Assembly (NCBI GenBank): GCA_030248135.1 | Contig: JASANC010003647.1 | Location: 1 to 64,000 of the forward strand | Origin: Theristus sp. LFF4_11 | Lineage: Eukaryota > Nematoda > Chromadorea > Monhysterida > Xyalidae | Length of the DNA: 64,000 nt | Direction: 5' to 3' | In this document: piece after piece, positions 49,096-61,145 of the stretch | Layout: every line of letters starts with the position of its first letter | Position numbering within the stretch: the stretch's first letter is position 1 | The notes under the pieces: generated by a model | Database searches by the model: none | What the model saw: the letters and a program-made list of their open reading frames with translations, nothing else | Told to the model about the DNA's origin: nothing | Program-made: the position numbers and the translations under genes

Positions 49096-50432
49096 ATGGT
49101 AAACGTAATTGTTTCTTTAATTGTTGTTTCAAAACCTGTAGTAGACTTTTATAATCGAAAACACGATTGAGAAAGACGTTAAGCAAATCGATTAACATGC
49201 CTGATAAAATGCGAGTATGAAGAGAGAACCAATAAAAGATACTTGTTTCAGGGTGACCAACTGGAGGGTTTGAAGAAGAAATTTCCGGACATCGATCCAT
49301 TCCTGCTGAAGAAATGGGAACGAATTTTCAACGTTTTCTTCGGTAAATATTGTTCCACAGTTTTGAAATTATAACTGCCCTTAGCCTAATTAAATTGGCT
49401 TGGCATTAACAAAAACTTTTGTGTTTTTTTGTTTTCAAAAAGCAAAACGCTCTAATCTAAAACGTACGTTATAGCTTTGCAAATAAACAAGAATTCGACC
49501 TTAAAACCCTTTCAAAACATACAGATCGGAATGCCAGCGATTCAGTTGACTGGGGCGATTTCTACATTGTTGTTCGGGTATGACATGGAACGTTTTTCCG
49601 CCTTGAACTTGATATAAATCGACTCTTTTAAAAGTTTGAATTTTTTAGCAAGCTCGTGACATCTACGGCGCGCAATCGGAGCAGCTTCAGTTTGCTCGCA
49701 GTTCAATGAAAACACTTTGGGAGGCGTTGCGCAAGGTATTCGAGATTGCTGACGAGTTTAAAAATAAACAGTATGAAACCATATTAACAAAAAATATTTT
49801 TTTACCGAAAATCAGTCAGAAAGTTCTTTGTTGGTTTCCTCCTGAACGAATTGTCGTAGAACATGGCATGCTTTACGGTTCTCTGTAATTTCAAGGCCGC
49901 TGACAAGGACAACGACAACATCATATCGGTCGAAGAGTGGATCTCAGTCCTTAAGGGTACCGAGAACGAACAGTCGCACCCGTGGTTTACGGACTATGCC
50001 CGATTCATGTTCAAATTGTTCGATGTTTCTTGTAAGTTGACGCGTTTTGCGTTGATTATACGTGCAGCACTTGGATCTAACTTGAACATGGCTGTGTTTA
50101 ATTTTGTCCCAACAGTTTTACTGATGATTTTCAAGGCGACGGTATGCTTGACATAGCCGAGTACGCGGATGGAATGCGCGCCTATGGTTGCTCTGAGTCA
50201 GTATCCCACGAGTGCTTCAAGAAATTCGCCGTGGTTTGTTTGTTAAAGAATGCCCGATTTAGTTCTCAAAGTTTGTGAAACGATACACGTTTATAAGACT
50301 GTTTTTCAGAACAAAAACGGCGAACCGGTGGCGACGATCGAGTTTCCAGAGTTCAAAGAGCTGTTCAAGGAGTACTTTCACAGTACCGATCCGAACGCCA
50401 AAGGAACTGTGCTGTTTGGCCCGTTTGCGTGA
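49096..50432 (+). CDS. Calexcitin-like EF-hand calcium-binding protein 1
   Basis: Seven exons: 49096-49098, 49252-49342, 49525-49577, 49649-49735, 49896-50031, 50136-50233 and 50310-50432, giving 196 residues. The first coding exon is the ATG alone, followed by GTAAAC; the next begins GDQLEGLKKKF. Start to FLLKKWERIFNVFF is the N-terminal helix. EF-hand loops: DRNASDSVDWGD (first, partly degenerate), DKDNDNIISVEE (canonical) and DVSCDGMLDIAE (canonical). The C-terminus EYFHSTDPNAKGTVLFG matches the calexcitin/sarcoplasmic calcium-binding family ending EYF...D.NA.GN.IFG. Cytosolic calcium buffer or sensor in neurons or muscle. An upstream coding exon instead of the one-codon start cannot be fully excluded. 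Confidence 0.87.
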
Positions 50433-52147
50433 ACAGTACAGTTACAATTTTAAATTATCTGTAGTTAATTATACTAGTCGTTTTTTCTTCAATTAAATGA
50501 AATGTATCATATATTGAAAAACAACTGTTCCATTTATTGCACTTTTTCACAAATTTGTTTTTGTTAGACCGCTGCTGTTTTAACTAAATTGCATTGCTAT
50601 GCCGGTACACTGATGTTCAAAGTCACATTCAACGACTCAACAAATATTATCTATTTCTATACATTGTATCTCGCGTTTCCCTTTTGAGTTTGTATCTTGC
50701 GTTTTTCTTTTTCAGTAGCAAATCTCAGTTTATTTATATTGATAATAGTCGTTTAATAGTTATTCAACTGATTGTTGAATGGTGACATTTCTTCTATTAC
50801 TCTACGACTGCAAAACGTTTTTGCCAAGCACACTTTTGTTTGATCAAAAAAGATGTTCGCTTTAATGAAAAATTCTTTCGCGACAACAATTTCATAACTT
50901 TGAGAACGGCACTTTCTGTGATGACCGACGAACAGCGGTGCAATACTTTTTATCTTCCGCAGTCAAACTTATTTTTTCAGCCTTAAAAACAACATAAGCA
51001 ACCCTACTGAAAACAAAGATCAAATATTGCGCGCTATTGTTCACTGCGGCCTTTTACCGAACAAACGATTTTTTGTTTTTTGTAGAACATAAGTGAGTGG
51101 TTTCAGTTCGGAACCAAGCGAACACCAATCATCAAGAAAGCTGAATATGTTAAACGAACCGAGAACGTTCGTCTTCTGACGTGAACTTTCTTGCATTCAT
51201 ACTTTAAACTATGAAAAGTATTTTGCTTTTCAAAAATCGTATAAATCGCACCTATTCAGTTAGCTCTTTAATTGCGAAATTGATCAAATGAGAACAAAAT
51301 TTTTAACGTGATCTGGTCTGTGTGCAACTATAGTTTTTCGCTGAAAATTTGTTTATCGCAGAAACCGAAATGAGAAATAGGAGTGAAGTCGGTGTTTAAC
51401 GCTTTGCACGAAAGAAGATATTGCTTCATATGTACATGTAAACTTAAAATTGACTGGCAGTGTACATTTGCCACATGGCCGGAAAGACGAAACGAAACAA
51501 TACAACACATATCTTTCACATTATTACACAACGCACCCTCATCGCAAAACTACGCAGGCACAAACCCACAGCGACAACCTCTGTTACGACAGCTGACAAG
51601 ATTCGTATAGATTATTAAATCTATTGAATTCCAGTGTGATTGAGTAACTCGACGAGACGAATATTCAGCTGGCTGGAGTACTGAGCGGAGACCAACGATA
51701 CACAAACAACCGTTTCAGGAGAGCAGCAATTCGTATGTAGCTGGCGAACATCCGTAATGCCTCCATAGGGACACTACACAAACATTGTTGCGTGCGGATA
51801 TCGCATAACAACAAGTGGTGTTTGAAAGTTAGGTTGAAGCAAAACTTCTGACCACCCGCATCCACGAGCAAGCTGATCACAACAACAGACTTGTGTGCTG
51901 ATTGGTGCCGTTTTGGACTTGACCAAGAGGTTGTGTAACAATGGTGCAATAGACTATATCGGCTCACAGACACATCGGGGCTTGCGCCAAAACACGAACC
52001 TGACCACCGGCACGTTTAATAATATTCATCTGCAATGCACAAAGGAAACATCTTTCAGGAAAAAAGGTTTTTGTCGACAACACTACACAACTGAACAAGC
52101 GCACATCTGCACACAAGCAAGTGCACGACACAAGAGAAAGTGTAAAG
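50433..52147. other. Intergenic before composite copy 3
   Basis: Searched for a 5' exon of the second calexcitin gene (equivalent of GDQLEGLKKKF...) and none was found. A plus-strand frame at 51383-51610 has no clear family. Confidence 0.4.
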
Positions 52148-52226
52148 GCGGGGGGGGGAAGGGCTGGGGGGGTGGGGGGAAAGGGGAGAGAGAGGGGGTG
52201 TGGGGGGGGGGGGGAGGTGTGTGTGT

Positions 52227-52257
<31 letters not shown>

Positions 52258-52310
52258 GGGGTGGGGGGGGGGGGGGGGGGTGGGGGTGTGTGGGGGGGGG
52301 GGGGGGGGGA
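52148..52310 (+). repeat. G-rich and (GT)n low-complexity tract
   Basis: Long G runs broken by single T or A, and a (TG) run at about 52219-52240, ending exactly at the tail of composite copy 3. Possible quadruplex former on the plus strand; also a likely assembly weak point. Confidence 0.9.
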
Positions 52311-53164
52311 TATCATGCGGATGCGCGAGCGAGCGTCAGCGAGCGGACAGCGCATCACGCATTATATGAGCCGTTATCCTCTCGCGCGCGTTTTTCAAAT
52401 TTGCTCGCTTCCTCCAGCGAGCATAGTATAAGCCACAAACTTGGTTCTGTGCACACGAAACGAACACCCAAAGTTGTGCTTGGAGCCGCGAAAAAATTTT
52501 TATCCGACTACTTTTCATACGCTGTAGACACGAAAAACCTATTCTGAAATTGATGTTACTTATTTTTCTATCTCTTTTTTTTTCCGGTATGTCATCAATA
52601 TGTGTTCGCGCTTTCAGTTTTTACCTGCGACACGTTCACAGTCTAGCAAGAATGTTTCCTGGGGTAATTTCATCCGTAGATTTGGAAAAATGGGTTAATT
52701 TTTTGCCCCGACCACTTTTTTGGGTAAAAATTTGGGCATTTTTAAAAGTTCGCAGCGTTTTCACCGGGTTTCAAGTGTTCGCCCTTTCAATTTTTAGCTG
52801 GGACACTTTCACAGTTGAAGAAAAATGTTTCCTAGGGTAATTTCATCCGTAGATTTGGAAAAATGAGTTAATTTTTTGCCCCGACCCCTTTTTGGGGTAA
52901 AAATTGGGCTTTTTTGAAAGTTCGCAGGGTTGTCACCTGGTTTTAAGTGTTCGCCCTTTCAATTTTTAGCTGGGACACTTTCACAGTTGAACAAGAATTT
53001 TTCCTCGGGTAAATTCATCCGTAGATTCTGAAAATTTAGTTTATTTTTTGCCCGGGCATTTTTTGGGTCAAAATTGTGCATTTTTGAAAATTCGTAGCAT
53101 TTTGACTGGGTATCATTTTTTCAGTCTTACAAATTTTGTCTGAGCTACGAAAAATAGCAGAAAT

Positions 53165-54985
53165 GTTTAGTCCGTAGGAATTCAATACGCTGATCACGGA
53201 TTTTGGGATAGTTTTCTTACGTGAGCAACTCTAGATGCTGAATCGTGACGATTTCGGGCGAATCGGCCGTGGAAGTTGGCGAAATCGGTCCAGAAACGAA
53301 AAACAAGAAAAGGGTGTTTTCCAGGGTAATTCAATGCGCTGATCACGAATTTTGGGTTAGTTTTCTTACGCGAGCAACTCTAGATGCTGAATCGTGACGA
53401 TTTCGGGCGAATCGGCCGTGGAAATTGGCGAAATCGGTCCAGAAACGAAAAACAAGAAAAGGGTGTTTTCCAGGGTAATTCAATGCGCTGATCACGAATT
53501 TTGGGTTAGTTTTCTTACGTGAGCAACTCTAGATGCTGAATCGTGACGATTTCGGGCGAATCGGCCGTGGAAGTTGGCGAAATCGGTCCAGAAACGAAAA
53601 ACAAGAAAAGGGTGTTTTCCAGGGTAATTCAATGCGCTGATCACGAATTTTGGGTTAGTTTTCTTACGTGAGCAACTCTAGACGCTGAATCGTGACGATT
53701 TCGGGCGAATCGGGCGTGGAAGTTGGCGAAATCGGTCCAGAAACGAAAAACAAGAAAAGCGTGTTTTCCAAGGTAATTCAATGCGCTGAACACGGATTTT
53801 GAATTAGTTTTCTTACGTGAGCAACTCTAGATGCTGAATCGTGACGATTTCGGGCGAATCGGCCGTGGAAGTTGGCGAAATCGGTCCAGAAACGAAAAAC
53901 AAGAAAAGGGTGTTTTCCAGGGTATTTCAATGCGCTTATAACAAAATTTGGGTTAGTTTTCTTACGTGAGCAACTCTAGACGTTGAATCGTGACGATTTC
54001 GGGCGAATCGGGCGTGGAAGTTGGCGAAATCGGTCCAGAAACGAAAAACAAGAAAAGCGTGTTTTCCAGGGTAATTCAATGCGCTGATCACGGATTTTGG
54101 GCTAGTTTTCTTACGTGAGCAACTCTAGATGCTGAATCGTGACGATTTCGGGCGAATCGGCCGTGGAAGTTGGCGAAATCGGTCCAGAAACGAAAAACAA
54201 GAAAAGGGTGTTTTCCAGGGTAATTCAATGCGCTGATCACGGATTTTGGGTTTGTTTTCTTACGTGAGCAACTCTAGATGCTGAATCGTGACGATTTCGG
54301 GCGAATCGGCCGTGGAAGTTGGCGAAATCGGTCCAGAAACGAAAAACAAGAAAAGGGTGTTTTCCAGGGTAATTCAATGCGCTGATCACGAATTTTGGGT
54401 TAGTTTTCTTACGTGAGCAACTCTAGATGCTGAATCGTGACGATTTCGGGCGAATCGGCCGTGGAAGTTGGCGAAATTGGTCCAGGAACGAAAAACAAGA
54501 AAAGGGTGTTTTCCAGGGTAATTCAATCCGCTGATCACGAATTTTGGGTTAGTTTTCTTACGTGAGCAATTTTAGATACTGAATCGTGACGATTTCGGGC
54601 GAATCGGCCGTGGAAATTGGCGAAATCGGTCCAGAAATGAAAAACGAGAAAACGGTTTTTCCAGGGTAATTCAATGTGCTGATCACGGATTTTGGGTTAG
54701 TTTTCTTGTATGAGCAACTCTAGATACTGAATCGTGACGATTTATGGTGAATCGGCCGTGGAATTTAGCGAAACCGGTCCAGAAATGAAAAACAAGAAAA
54801 CGGTGTTTTCCATGGTAATTCATTACGCCGATCACGGCTTTTGGGTCAGTTTTTCTTTTGTGAGCGATTCTAGGTACTGAATCGTGACGATTTTGGGGAA
54901 TCGGCCGTAGAAATGGCATAGGAGAAATCGGCCTAAAAAACGAAAAATGAAAAACCTGAGTTGTCCGGGGTTTAGAAGAATGTGT
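53165..54985 (-). repeat. 149-bp satellite array in composite copy 3
   Basis: About twelve units; the spacing from GAGCAACTCTAGA at 53521 to the next at 53670 is exactly 149 bp. Units in 53300-54550 are nearly identical; the ones next to the head are diverged, matching the first units of copies 1 and 2. Confidence 0.95.
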
Positions 54986-55193
54986 GACCAACGAATTGTG
55001 ATTTTGGTCCGACCTTCGGGGCTTATGTAAAAGTCAGAATATTATCTAAAAATGCGTGAGACGCATATAAAAGGAGGAATATGGCCTTGTGTAAGCAGTG
55101 AAAGACTTGGCTCGACAACGCTTTTCAAGTCTCTGATGTGGTACACACGGATACAAGTACATAAGGGTCATATTTTTGCGCCGCGTTTGTTTG

Positions 55194-55445
55194 TTTTTTT
55201 TTGAAGCACGCCCCCCACCGATTCCGGAAACCCGAAGGTACCAAACTCCGGTGGGATTGGGGAATGGACGGCTCACCATCCCGTGGAACCAATACCCTCG
55301 GCATGTGAGGGGGGCAGCCTCTAAGCCCCGCTCTGTCCTGGGGGCACCAGTGATCTTAGCCCGATTTCGGTTTCGGTGGCCTGCGGTCGCTATATCCCCG
55401 GAGGGCAGCGAATCCGAAAGTTTTCGTTTTCGTTTTCGTTTTGCT
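55194..55445 (+). mobile_element. SINE-like retroelement inserted in the composite head
   Basis: About 250 bp interrupt the head sequence between GCGCCGCGTTTGTTT and TGCTGAAAAGCGTAAAA, which are close together in copy 1. The insertion ends in a simple (TTTTCG)n tail and is GC-rich, with related pieces at 31615-31740 and 39664-39812. Short length, tail and dispersed truncated copies fit a SINE or a short LINE 3' end. No RNA polymerase III boxes could be called. Confidence 0.72.
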
Positions 55446-56259
55446 GAAAAGCGTAAAACTTTGAAGTTATTTTTTAATTGTTCTCTTCGATTTAATCTAA
55501 AATCACGCCATGTGCGAAATTCTGTAAATTCTGTGCAAAAACAGAAAAATTAGAGGTTGTAAAACATTGTTGCATGTAGCTTTTTCGTTGTTGTTAACGT
55601 ACGCACCGCTGTGTACACACCAGCACCAGTGACAAAAAAGAGTTGTCTTCCGTTGATTTTCACCTTTTTTACCGGTGTCACCTTCAACTAGTGTGGCAGG
55701 ATAAACCGTCTGTCCCGTGAGTCATTGCCTTTGCCACAGGAGACCTTGCGTTCCGCAATGCTTCTGCGATACAATTTGTCCTGAACAAACCAGTGTCAGC
55801 GAGCTAAAGTCTGATTGTTATTTTAGTAGTTTTAGTGGTCGCTAAATGCCCGAAATCCGCAAATGTGAAAGGTCATTTGTCTACAATACAAAGCACGAGG
55901 GTTGCCATGTGCAACCGAAATCATAAATAAACGGCGCAAAAATATGACTCTTATGTACTTGTATCCGTGTGTACCACATCAGAGACTTGAAAAGCGTTGT
56001 CGAGCCAAGTCTTTCACTGCTTACACAAGGCCATATTCCTCCTTTTATATGCGTCTCACGCATTTTTAGATAATTTTTTCTTGTCTTTTTACCCATTTAT
56101 GGCGTGATCATTAGAATTTTTTTCGCACTTGTAGTTCGCTATTAGCGCAACATCGGAACTTATATTTTTATTATTGAAACGCGCCTGACCATATTTTATG
56201 ACTGTTTTCTACGCGGCCATGTAACTATTTTTTTACTTCAATTGCGTCCAAAACTTCAG

Positions 56260-59200
56260 ATCGCAACGCCAGCACCGAAGTCGACTGGGGAGATTTCTAC
56301 TTGGTTGTGCGTGTAAGTTATCGAAAGAACTTTTTGGAATACATTGTTTCACACTTTAGTTCACGGCTAAAAGTATAGCTGTAAGTAGAAAATCAACCAA
56401 CCTAACATCAGACAATTTTTCAAGTTTCTTCACAGCAATCTCGGGACATATATGGAGCACAATCCGAACAGTTGAAGTTCGCGAGGAGCTCGATGAAAAC
56501 GCTTTGGGAGGCGCTCAAGAAGGTATAAACGAACAAGCAGTTCTGTTCTGACGACAGAATTACCACCAAAAATGATTAGAGCAGCAGTATAAAGCAAAAA
56601 CAAGATTATTTGGCAAACAATAATTGAAAAAAGCTTTTTTCAGTCGGCCGACAAGAATCAGGATGAGCTGATCCAGGTCGACGAGTGGGTGGGCGTGCTG
56701 AAGGGCACCGACGCCGCGCACGAGCACCCGTGGTTCCACGAGTACGCAACGTTCATGTTCAAGCTGTTTGATGTGTCATGTGAGTGGAATCGTAAAGCAG
56801 TAGATTGGTACAGGGTGTTGCAAAAAAACTACAATGAGCGAAACGGCTCTTTCTCTAGTATGCTTCAGTGTTTTGGTTTGAAAGCTGAAACAGTGCTTGA
56901 GAAATGTTTGCTATTGATTGTGGTAAAAATTTCAATTGAAAACTCCAATCACATGAAGACCAGCACGTTTTGAACCCCAAGGTTCAACATCGTCGGTTCC
57001 GTACACACCCGCTGATGTTTATTGTTGACGTTCGTTTTCTTTTTCGGACTTAATGAAAACGTCACAGTTTCAGCATACCTTTTTTAATTTAGGTTTTTAG
57101 ACTGACCTAAATTTCTTAAAGAAAAGTCACCAATTAGGACGGTAAAATTGAAAAGCACACGAGCAAAACTGAAGTTTCTCTCTTTCATAACTTCGTTGTC
57201 GCTTGGGACAATTCTAGCCAATGACAGACCCCAAAACTACAAGTAGTTGAAACAAATAATGAGAACAATCAAAAATGTCTTTTGCATACCTTTACAGTCG
57301 AACTCAATAAAATGTGGAATCAGCTGATTGGTCGGCCGAGGGGAGGCTGCTCACACTCCGCACCCTTCTTTTTTCGTGGATCTGGATTCTATTGAAACAT
57401 GTTTCTTTTGAATGAGTGTGAATTTCCAGCACCCTTTTCACGCTAAAAATAAACTGAAAACGTTTGAGACTGCAAAATTCAGATTTTTTTAAATCAACAG
57501 CTCAAAATGTATTTTTTGTTTGATGACGACGCGACGTCGTCGCTTAATTTTTGCGTGTGAACTGAAAGACAAAAGCCTGAAAGGAGTGCGCTGTGCATGG
57601 TTTGCTGCGTGCACCAAGTAAATGAACACAGCAGCTTACCAAAAACAACTTGAAAACGGTGAAAATGAAGGATGAAAGCAAAGTCGTCGTCGTGTCGTCG
57701 TCGTCGTCGTCCGCGAAGTCGGAACGCATTTTTTCATTGCGGACGCATGTCGATCGGTCAGCTAGGAATGAAACCCACTTCAGCTGGCTACACAGCGCAC
57801 TCTTATCAGGCTTTTGTCTTTTAGTTCACATGCAAAAATTAACGTTTGTAATTAACTAACTAAAATTAAATAATTAACAGACACGATGACGTCGTCGTCG
57901 TCAATAAAAAATACATTTTGAGCTGTTGAATAAAAAAATCTGAATTTCGCAGTTCTCCAACCTTTTGAGCTTATTTTTAACATGAAAAAGGTGCTGGAAT
58001 TTCACACTCATTCAAAAAAAAACACGTTTCAATAGAATACAAATCCAGATCCGCGTAAAAAGAAGGGTGCGGAGTGTGAGCAGCCTCCCCTCGGCCGACC
58101 AATCAGCTGATTCCACATTTTATTGAGTTCGACTGTAGCTAAAAAGACAGCACATTTTGCATTAGCAAGACGTCTGATTGATTTTGTACCAATAAACAAT
58201 CATGAATTTATTCGATTTTTTTACCTTGCATTAAAAGCGTTGCTGTACTTTTACGAGTTCTTAAACAAAATTTTAACACAATCAACCGCAGACATTTCTC
58301 ACTCAGACCACAACACTGAAGAAGACTCGAGAACGAACCGTTTGGCCAATTGCAGTTTTTGTAACACTCTGTATTTGTTCTGAAGTTCGCTTCGTCATTT
58401 TGGAATACATAAAAAACTGAAATCAAATCAAATCAAAAGCGTGAAAAAATGACAACAACGATTTTGGATGAACTATTCTCCATTAAATCTTCGTGGAGCG
58501 CATTAATGCGGTCTGACGGCTGCAGATTTGCACGGCTAATTTTTATCTACAGTATGCTTGTTTAAACCTGTCAGCTGTTTAGCAGAGCACAGAGCTCGCG
58601 ACAGAAAAACGAATCCGAACGGTGTTGCAAGAAATGGGCTGTTTGATTTCGACCAAACCTGATGCATTCTTTCTTGCACATGGAATTCCCATAAATGTTA
58701 TTCTTATAAATGTTTCACTTGCTCTGCATTCTGTGAAAAAAAGTGACAGGTTTAAATAAACATACTTTAGCAATTCCTCTTTGAAATTAGAAAGAAACTT
58801 GACCCGGCCCTATTTAGGGGACTAGGATTATTTTGCCAATTTTGAATTCCCGCGTCATGCATAAAACTGTTTACCTATATATGCGCGCATTGAGTCTCGG
58901 AACCAAAATAAAATATCATATTCGTCATAAAAACCAATCACTCAATGGTTGATCTAGTTTTGGAGTGACGCGTCTCTTGGTTTGGAAAAAATGTCGCCCG
59001 ACCATTAGTTTGAAAATGATTGCGTGAGGTGAACAGGTCAGATGTACCGCAGCCCAGACGGAGAAACAAAAAAACAAATGTGATTTTCGAACTCAGCACA
59101 CTGAGACGCTGATATGAGAAAGTTTCGGAGCAATAATAATGGAGAACAAAACAGCAATTTTTAGCTTTTTGTCAAACCGATTCATCATTGTTCAATTGGC

Positions 59201-60015
59201 TGTCCTATCTGCTGAAACATGCGTTCGCGTGTGTCGTTCCGAAACTTTTACCGGCCACTACAGTCCAAGAACAAAAGTGCAAGCGAAAAAAATGATTGAC
59301 TATGAGTTAACCGTAAGGAACGTGGTCGTTGCAGTGGACGGCGTCGTCGACATGTCCGAGTACACGGACGGCATGCACTGCTACGGCTACAGTGAAGACG
59401 AGGCGCACAAGGCCTGGGCGAAAGTCGCCGTTGTCAGTGCTAGCTGCAATTTTTGTTATTTTTTTCTATTTTATGAGACGAATGAAATTAGTGTTACATT
59501 TGGTGCAGCGCAATGTGTAAAGCTGGTCTAGGTTTAGGACACCAGGTGCATTCATGAATTTGCAGCAGAATTCGCATAGCTAGTGTTGCGAGTGTCTGTC
59601 TATTTATGAATGCACATAGAATCACAATTCTTAGTGGCACCATTCATTGTACAAGAACGAACAGTTTCGGACGCACCTACGGATGCTGAATGTACCACTG
59701 TCCTCGCAAACATGCCCGCATTGCGTTTTGGCACCAAACTAAAAGATCATCTTTGCGGCGGTAGCCACACAGCGGTCCAACACACCGCCGCGCGGCTGTG
59801 CTGTGAACTTATGAAAACCATGACATCGAAATTGTCACATCACAACTTCACTCTTTCACACCAACTTTTCGCAAACTAATCAGGACAAGGCTGGAAAGCC
59901 GGTGAAAACGATCGACTGGCAGCTATTCAACCACAAATGGCTCGAGTATTTCCACAGCACCGACAAGAACGCCTCCGGCAACCATTTGTTCGGCATCCTG
60001 CCCGCTGACTTCTAA
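56260..60015 (+). CDS. Calexcitin-like EF-hand protein 2, 5' exons not found
   Basis: Exons 56260-56312, 56436-56522, 56644-56779, 59335-59432 and 59884-60015 mirror exons 3-7 of calexcitin 1. Four are identical in length (53, 87, 136, 98) and the phases match. Loops: DRNASTEVDWGD, DKNQDELIQVDE (second loop position is Gln rather than Asp/Gly) and DVSLDGVVDMSE. The C-terminus EYFHSTDKNASGNHLFG is the family ending. The intron at 56780-59334 holds a MITE and a dispersed repeat. The N-terminal exons (ATG and GDQLEG-type) are absent from the 190 bp before composite copy 3 and not recognised beyond it. Frames and splice sites are intact, so it may be transcribed with a remote first exon. Confidence 0.8.
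57293..58137. mobile_element. MITE in the calexcitin 2 intron
   Basis: Termini TACAGTCGAACTCAATAAAA and its complement, TA at both ends. Arms of about 260 bp each include AATCAGCTGATTGGTCGGCC and GAGTGTGAATTTCCAGCACC. The centre contains (GTC)n stretches. Tc1/mariner-type by TA target; no transposase. Confidence 0.85.
58800..58915 (+). repeat. Dispersed 110-bp repeat, copy 2
   Basis: Same family as 35889-36000 (ATTTAGGGGACTAGGAT, TTGCCAATTTTGAATTCCCG, GGAACCAAAATAAAAT). Within the calexcitin 2 intron. Confidence 0.65.
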
Positions 60016-61145
60016 ACCGAAGTGATAACAAAGTTACCGAGGTTTTTTGTTTTTACAAGTTTTGCTTGGAAAACAGCACATCCAAATTGTGGTTTTTTGA
60101 ACTTTGGTATACTTATTATCTTGCTTCGAACTATTCACACTACGAAGCCTATAAATATTGTCTCTTATATTATGAAAATTCCCTGAACATTTTAAATAAC
60201 CTTACGTTTAGGGTACGCTTAGTTCGATCGTTAGACATTTAGTGTCGCCCGATTGTATTCATGTTCTTGCAACTTTTTTTCAGTTGTCTAAATTCTATTA
60301 CTCACATTTAATATTTGTGATTCATCGTTTTATTTTATTGATTGCAACACAATAACTTTGTAAATTGTAACGCCACCTGTTTGTAACAAAGTTTTGTTCT
60401 CTAACTGATATCAAATTGCACTTTTTAAGCAGTATATGCTGTTGGATGAATAAAATGATAAAATTGACTTGAAGTTTGAGGCGTTTGTACAAACAAAAGT
60501 ATTCAGTAAAGCTCACATATAGCATAGACAGATTATAGCAGTGGGGTCTTGCTATGTTGCAAAATGAGAATTGGCTAATATCAAGTTCACAGAAAAAAAT
60601 TGTCGACGTAGCGTTTTTACGGAACTAAAATGACAGAGAAAATATTCAAAATTCAACTGAACTAACTACCGCTATAAGGGCTGTAACAGTGGAAAACAAA
60701 TCATGAAAAACAGACTCAAATCGCTAAACATATGAAGCAGACGTTCAGAAGAATCAAAGCTGCACCAAATTACCGCTGCGCATCGAATCGTTGACGACTC
60801 AAAATAAAGGCACCATTCACAGAAGACACTCTTGTATTTACAACTAAACTTTTCCGACTATTGCACAACAAAAACTATTTCAGAGCAACCTGCAGATCAA
60901 GAATTGCGTCCACGGGTGCAGAATACACGGGCCGAATTAGACAGCGTACATCGCTAGGGACAATGCCGAATCAACAGTCTCCGCACAGCTGTTTTCATTG
61001 AGTAAAGTGCCACTAAAACACAATGATTAACCATCAGACCTGCGCAACGTTCGTCCACCAACCAACCAGCCACCCAGTCATGGATGCGAACAACAGCCGC
61101 CCAACTACCAGTGACACCGCAGTGCAGGCGTGTCTCACGCATCCG
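60016..61145. other. Intergenic between convergent genes
   Basis: 3' flank of calexcitin 2 and of the BED-finger gene. AATAAAATG-type polyadenylation words occur near 60450. No other feature. Confidence 0.45.

Larger units (their letters stand above)
52312..56070 (-). mobile_element. Composite satellite-bearing element, copy 3 (inverted)
   Basis: Tail 52312-52600, second tandem unit about 52600-53165, 149-bp satellite about 53165-54985, head about 55045-56070. The head is lengthened by a SINE-like insertion at 55194-55445. Both inverted arms carry GCGTGAGACGC where the other copies have GCGGGAGACGC. It lies between calexcitin 1 and the first recognisable exon of calexcitin 2, only 190 bp from the latter, and most simply within that gene's intron. 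No coding capacity for transposition. Confidence 0.86.

Noticed and set aside
51383..51610. Possible reverse-transcriptase C-terminal remnant
   Set aside because: Only loose resemblance to retroelement tails; no catalytic motif and no neighbouring pol sequence.
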